A stretch of 8,608 nt of DNA, taken from Treponema sp. (lineage in GTDB: Bacteria; Spirochaetota; Spirochaetia; Treponematales; Breznakiellaceae). The stretch is from positions 1 through 8,608 of the forward strand of contig JAISGE010000094.1 in assembly GCA_031263265.1 (NCBI GenBank). Reading direction: 5' to 3'. The notes under the pieces were generated by a model. The model saw only the letters and a program-made list of their open reading frames with translations, was not told where the DNA came from and made no database searches. Of the stretch, positions 6,553 through 8,608 are shown one piece after another; positions within the stretch are counted from its first letter, which is position 1, and each line of letters starts with the position of its first letter. Both the position numbers and the translations under genes were made by a program.

Positions 6553-7547
6553 AATTTCGCAGGATACACGCGGTTGCTGCGGTGGTATCCGTTTTGCTTG
6601 TGCTGCTCATTCTTTTTGGCCTTTTTTTCGGCAGCGTAAGGATACCCTTCCGGGAAACCGGAGCTATCCTTACAGGCACCGACCAAGACAGCGCTGCCGC
6701 GAAAATAGTAACGGGGATACGGCTACCCCGGATCATGATGGCCGTCCTGGTGGGGATGATGCTCTCCGCTGCGGGAACCATTTCCCAGGCGGTGTTCCGC
6801 AACCCCCTGGCGGACCCCTACATCATCGGCATCAGTTCTGGCGCGGTGGCCGGGGCGGTTTTGGCCTTTATCCTCAAGCTGCCGGATATTTGGTACGGGC
6901 TTTTTGCCTTTGGTACCTCCGTGGGAACCGCCTTCCTCATCTTCCGGCTTTCGGGGAAGCGGGGTAAGACCGATACGGCTTCACTCCTCATAATCGGTGT
7001 GGCGGTCTCCGCGTTTTTGGGAGCCCTCACTTCCTTCTTTATGTATATGGCAGGGCAGGATTCCTACCGGGTCATGGTCTGGACTATGGGGTATCTTGGT
7101 TCGGCCTCCTGGACAAGGGTGGGGCTACTGGTGATCCCCCTCTGCCTGGCTATGCTGTACTTTCTCTACTACCGCCACGATGTGGACGCCCTGCTCCTGG
7201 GGGACGAAGAAGCCCATTCCCTGGGAATTTCCGTGGGCAGATTGAAACGGCAGCTTCTCCTGGTGGTCAGCTTAATCGCCGCCTTTTCGGTAGCCTTTAC
7301 CGGAATGATAGGTTTTGTGGGCCTCATCGTTCCCCACGCGGTACGGCTCTGCATAGGGAACAACCACGGCCGCCTGCTCCCCCTGGCTGCGTATACTGGG
7401 GGAATGTTCCTCCTCTTTGCCGATACCCTGGCCCGGACCCTGCTCTCGCCGGTGGAAATCCCCATCGGGGTCATTACTGCTTTTTTCGGCGCCCCGTTCT
7501 TCTTGTTCCTCGCCGTCATGAACGGGAAAGGCAGGGCCCATGGTTAG
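6549..7547 (+). CDS. FecCD/BtuC-type ABC importer permease for heme, iron chelate or cobalamin
   Basis: The product is 332 aa, the usual length for this family, and has about ten hydrophobic segments. Clear family motifs are RLPRIMMAVLVGMMLSAAG (58-76), FRNPLADPYIIGISSGA (83-99), the coupling-loop region LLLGDEEAHSLGISVGRLK (215-233) that contacts the ATPase, VGLIVPHAVRL (257-267) and IPIGVITAFFGAPFFLFL (304-321). It would form a homodimer in the inner membrane with the ATPase encoded next. The start is a TTG at 6549 overlapping the flavodoxin stop (TTGA), with a G-rich stretch about 8 nt upstream, which suggests translational coupling. Substrate cannot be read from the permease. Neighbouring flavodoxin and ChuW/HutW-like genes favour heme or another iron tetrapyrrole over cobalamin or a siderophore. 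No binding-protein gene is present in the window. Confidence 0.93.
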   Translation: MKFRRIHAVAAVVSVLLVLLILFGLFFGSVRIPFRETGAILTGTDQDSAAAKIVTGIRLPRIMMAVLVGMMLSAAGTISQAVFRNPLADPYIIGISSGAVAGAVLAFILKLPDIWYGLFAFGTSVGTAFLIFRLSGKRGKTDTASLLIIGVAVSAFLGALTSFFMYMAGQDSYRVMVWTMGYLGSASWTRVGLLVIPLCLAMLYFLYYRHDVDALLLGDEEAHSLGISVGRLKRQLLLVVSLIAAFSVAFTGMIGFVGLIVPHAVRLCIGNNHGRLLPLAAYTGGMFLLFADTLARTLLSPVEIPIGVITAFFGAPFFLFLAVMNGKGRAHG

Positions 7548-8355
7548 CGCGTGGGGCGTCAGTTTTGCCTACCATAAACGGCTCGTCCTCGACGATGTTT
7601 CCCTTTCCCTCAGAGCCGGGGAATTCTTAGGGTTCCTGGGTCCCAATGGTTCGGGAAAATCTACGTTCCTCAAAAATCTCCTAGGATTTCTCAAGCCCTC
7701 CACCGGTAGGATCGTTTTTTCTGGGGCTGTGCTTACCCACCTGGAACGTTCCCGGCGGCTTGCCTTTGTACCGCAGAACTCAATGCCCCCTGCATCCCTT
7801 TCGGTACAGGAGGTGGTTCTGATGGGGAGGCTACCCCATATCCGGGATCGTTGGACCGGGTATGGAAAAGTGGACCGGCAAAAGGTTGCGGAAGTACTTG
7901 ATGCGCTGGGGATCGCGGGTATGGCGGAACGGGACGTAATGAGCCTTTCAGGGGGCGAAATGCAGAAGGTGATCATCGGCCGGTGCCTGGTACAGGAAGG
8001 GGATATCCTGCTCCTAGACGAGGCGACTTCAGGACTCGATCTTAACCACACCATCGAGATCATGGAACTGATGCGGAAAAAGGCCGGTGAGGAAGGGAAA
8101 ACCATAGTGGCGGTGCTCCACGATTTGAACCTGGCCTCCCAATACTGCGACCGGATCGTGCTCCTCAAAAACGGATGCCTGCGTTACGAGGGGAGGCCCC
8201 AGGACATTCTTACCGAGGAAGTGGTGGAGGAGATCTACGGCATCCGGGCCGTGGTTAAAGCCGATGAATACGGCAGACCCTTTGTGCTGCCTCGGCGGGC
8301 GGCCTCTCCATGCTCTGGGGAAACACGGCAAGGGGAGGCGGCTCATGTTTACTGA
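7540..8355 (+). CDS. FecE/HmuV-type ABC importer ATP-binding protein
   Basis: The 271-aa product is the ATPase of the importer. It has Walker A GPNGSGKST (34-42), the Q-loop at Gln79 (FVPQN), signature LSGGEMQK (136-143), Walker B ILLLDEA (156-162), D-loop SGLD and the switch His194 in VLHDLNLASQYCDRIV (192-207). All catalytic residues are present. ATG 7540 overlaps the permease stop by 8 nt. The last 20 or so residues are Ser/Arg-rich and beyond the conserved domain. The gene overlaps the next start by 11 nt, so the operon is tightly coupled. The closest groups by sequence are the FecE, BtuD and HmuV ATPases; heme is preferred only because of the neighbours. Confidence 0.94.
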   Translation: MVSAWGVSFAYHKRLVLDDVSLSLRAGEFLGFLGPNGSGKSTFLKNLLGFLKPSTGRIVFSGAVLTHLERSRRLAFVPQNSMPPASLSVQEVVLMGRLPHIRDRWTGYGKVDRQKVAEVLDALGIAGMAERDVMSLSGGEMQKVIIGRCLVQEGDILLLDEATSGLDLNHTIEIMELMRKKAGEEGKTIVAVLHDLNLASQYCDRIVLLKNGCLRYEGRPQDILTEEVVEEIYGIRAVVKADEYGRPFVLPRRAASPCSGETRQGEAAHVY

Positions 8356-8554
8356 ACGGTTCCGGTCCCATCATGACGCGGAGCGCGGCCTGGACGCCCT
8401 GTTGGGGAAACCCAGAGGGCATGTACAGCGGCTCCTCAAGATGAAGCCCTGGTCTGCGGTGGAAGCCAGACTGCGGGAAGCTCCCGAATGGGGGGGGGGG
8501 GGGGGGGGTATTTACATTCATGTACCCAACTGCGACCAAAAATGTAATTTATGA
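8345..8554 (+). pseudogene. N-terminal part of a ChuW/HutW-like (HemW-related) radical-SAM heme enzyme, stopped by in-frame TGA
   Basis: ATG 8345 overlaps the ATPase stop by 11 nt and has GGGGAGG about 8 nt upstream. The 69 codons begin MFTERFRSHHDAERGLDALL, as in N-terminal extensions of ChuW/HutW proteins. They end in IYIHVPNCDQKCNL, the radical-SAM strand 1 and cluster loop (family pattern YIHVPFCxxxCxxC). Full-length enzymes of this type are about 450 aa; they use SAM and a [4Fe-4S] cluster to open or modify heme without oxygen. TGA stands exactly where the third cluster cysteine is expected. Reading on in frame gives NKNRPEGK-like sequence and a TAA at 8606-8608. A 19-G run (8490-8508) encodes six glycines just before the motif, and this length keeps both sides in the same frame. 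Possibilities are a real pseudogene, a sequencing or assembly fault at the poly-G, or TGA recoding. The family call rests on a short stretch. Confidence 0.6.
8490..8508 (+). repeat. 19-bp poly-G homopolymer, likely phase-variation tract
   Basis: Nineteen G in a row lie inside the radical-SAM frame, between a Trp codon and the IYIHVP strand. With 19 G the two sides are in frame. With 20 G the frame reads YLHSCTQLRPKM and stops at once; with 18 G it reads about 30 other codons to a TAG. Such tracts change length by slipped-strand mispairing, and poly-G tracts are known switches in Treponema pallidum and Campylobacter. Length calls in such runs are error-prone. Confidence 0.85.
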
Positions 8555-8560
8555 AATAAA

Positions 8561-8587
8561 AACCGCCCGGAGGGGAAGGCCCCGGTT
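8561..8587 (+). other. GC-rich hairpin just after the in-frame TGA
   Basis: AACCG (8561-8565) can pair with CGGTT (8583-8587). An alternative inner stem is GGGG (8572-8575) with CCCC (8580-8583) and loop AAGG. There is no T run after it, so it is a poor intrinsic terminator. The inner stem lies about 18-29 nt past the TGA, the position of bacterial SECIS hairpins, though the loop does not start with G as expected. Confidence 0.35.
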
Positions 8588-8608
8588 CTGTGTGCAATAG
8601 CCGCGTAA

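Noticed and set aside
7569..8168. 199-codon minus-strand ORF
   Set aside because: It is antisense to the intact ABC ATPase and rich in Ser and Arg, as expected from a shadow frame.
8561..8608. Intrinsic terminator ending the operon
   Set aside because: The stem has no following T run; the sequence after it is CTGTGTGC.

Overview
The window looks like chromosomal DNA from an anaerobic spirochaete of the genus Treponema, possibly a termite-gut type. This is inferred from three things: an LptD-type outer-membrane protein directly downstream of uvrA (the order I recall for T. pallidum TP0514/TP0515), treponeme-like protein content, and a long poly-G tract of the kind treponemes use for phase variation. 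No rRNA, tRNA, CRISPR array or insertion sequence was seen.

Left part, minus strand (about 1-5860): uvrA is transcribed leftward from a likely promoter near 5831-5857. It is followed by a 38-codon ORF with a strong Shine-Dalgarno (2697-2813), then by a large LptD-like gene that runs off the left edge with its C-terminus missing. The LptD-like protein has a signal peptide, an acidic Pro-rich linker, a SAP-like helical motif, an OstA/LptA-like periplasmic domain and the start of a beta-barrel. The large barrel gene has no stop codon inside the window, so it is easy to overlook.

Middle (5710-5979): a divergent intergenic region. The plus strand carries a near-consensus sigma-70 promoter (TTGACA, 17 bp, TATATT) whose -10 box is overlapped by a perfect 13-bp palindrome. 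A second inverted repeat follows in the leader. This looks like an operator region, and a metal- or iron-responsive repressor is the natural guess from the genes downstream.

Right part, plus strand (5980-8608): a tight, overlapping operon of a BilS-like flavodoxin, a FecCD/BtuC-type permease, its ABC ATPase, and the start of a radical-SAM protein resembling the ChuW/HutW (HemW-related) heme enzymes. The likely job is import of heme or an iron chelate and anaerobic, flavodoxin-driven release of iron or tetrapyrrole processing. No substrate-binding protein is encoded in the window.

The most striking point is the radical-SAM gene. A 19-G homopolymer (8490-8508) sits in frame just before its catalytic motif, so slippage would switch the gene off. 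The third cysteine codon of the expected CxxxCxxC motif is a TGA, and all three frames close within the next 55 bases. The gene is therefore broken here, mis-sequenced, or (less likely) recoded at TGA as selenocysteine.
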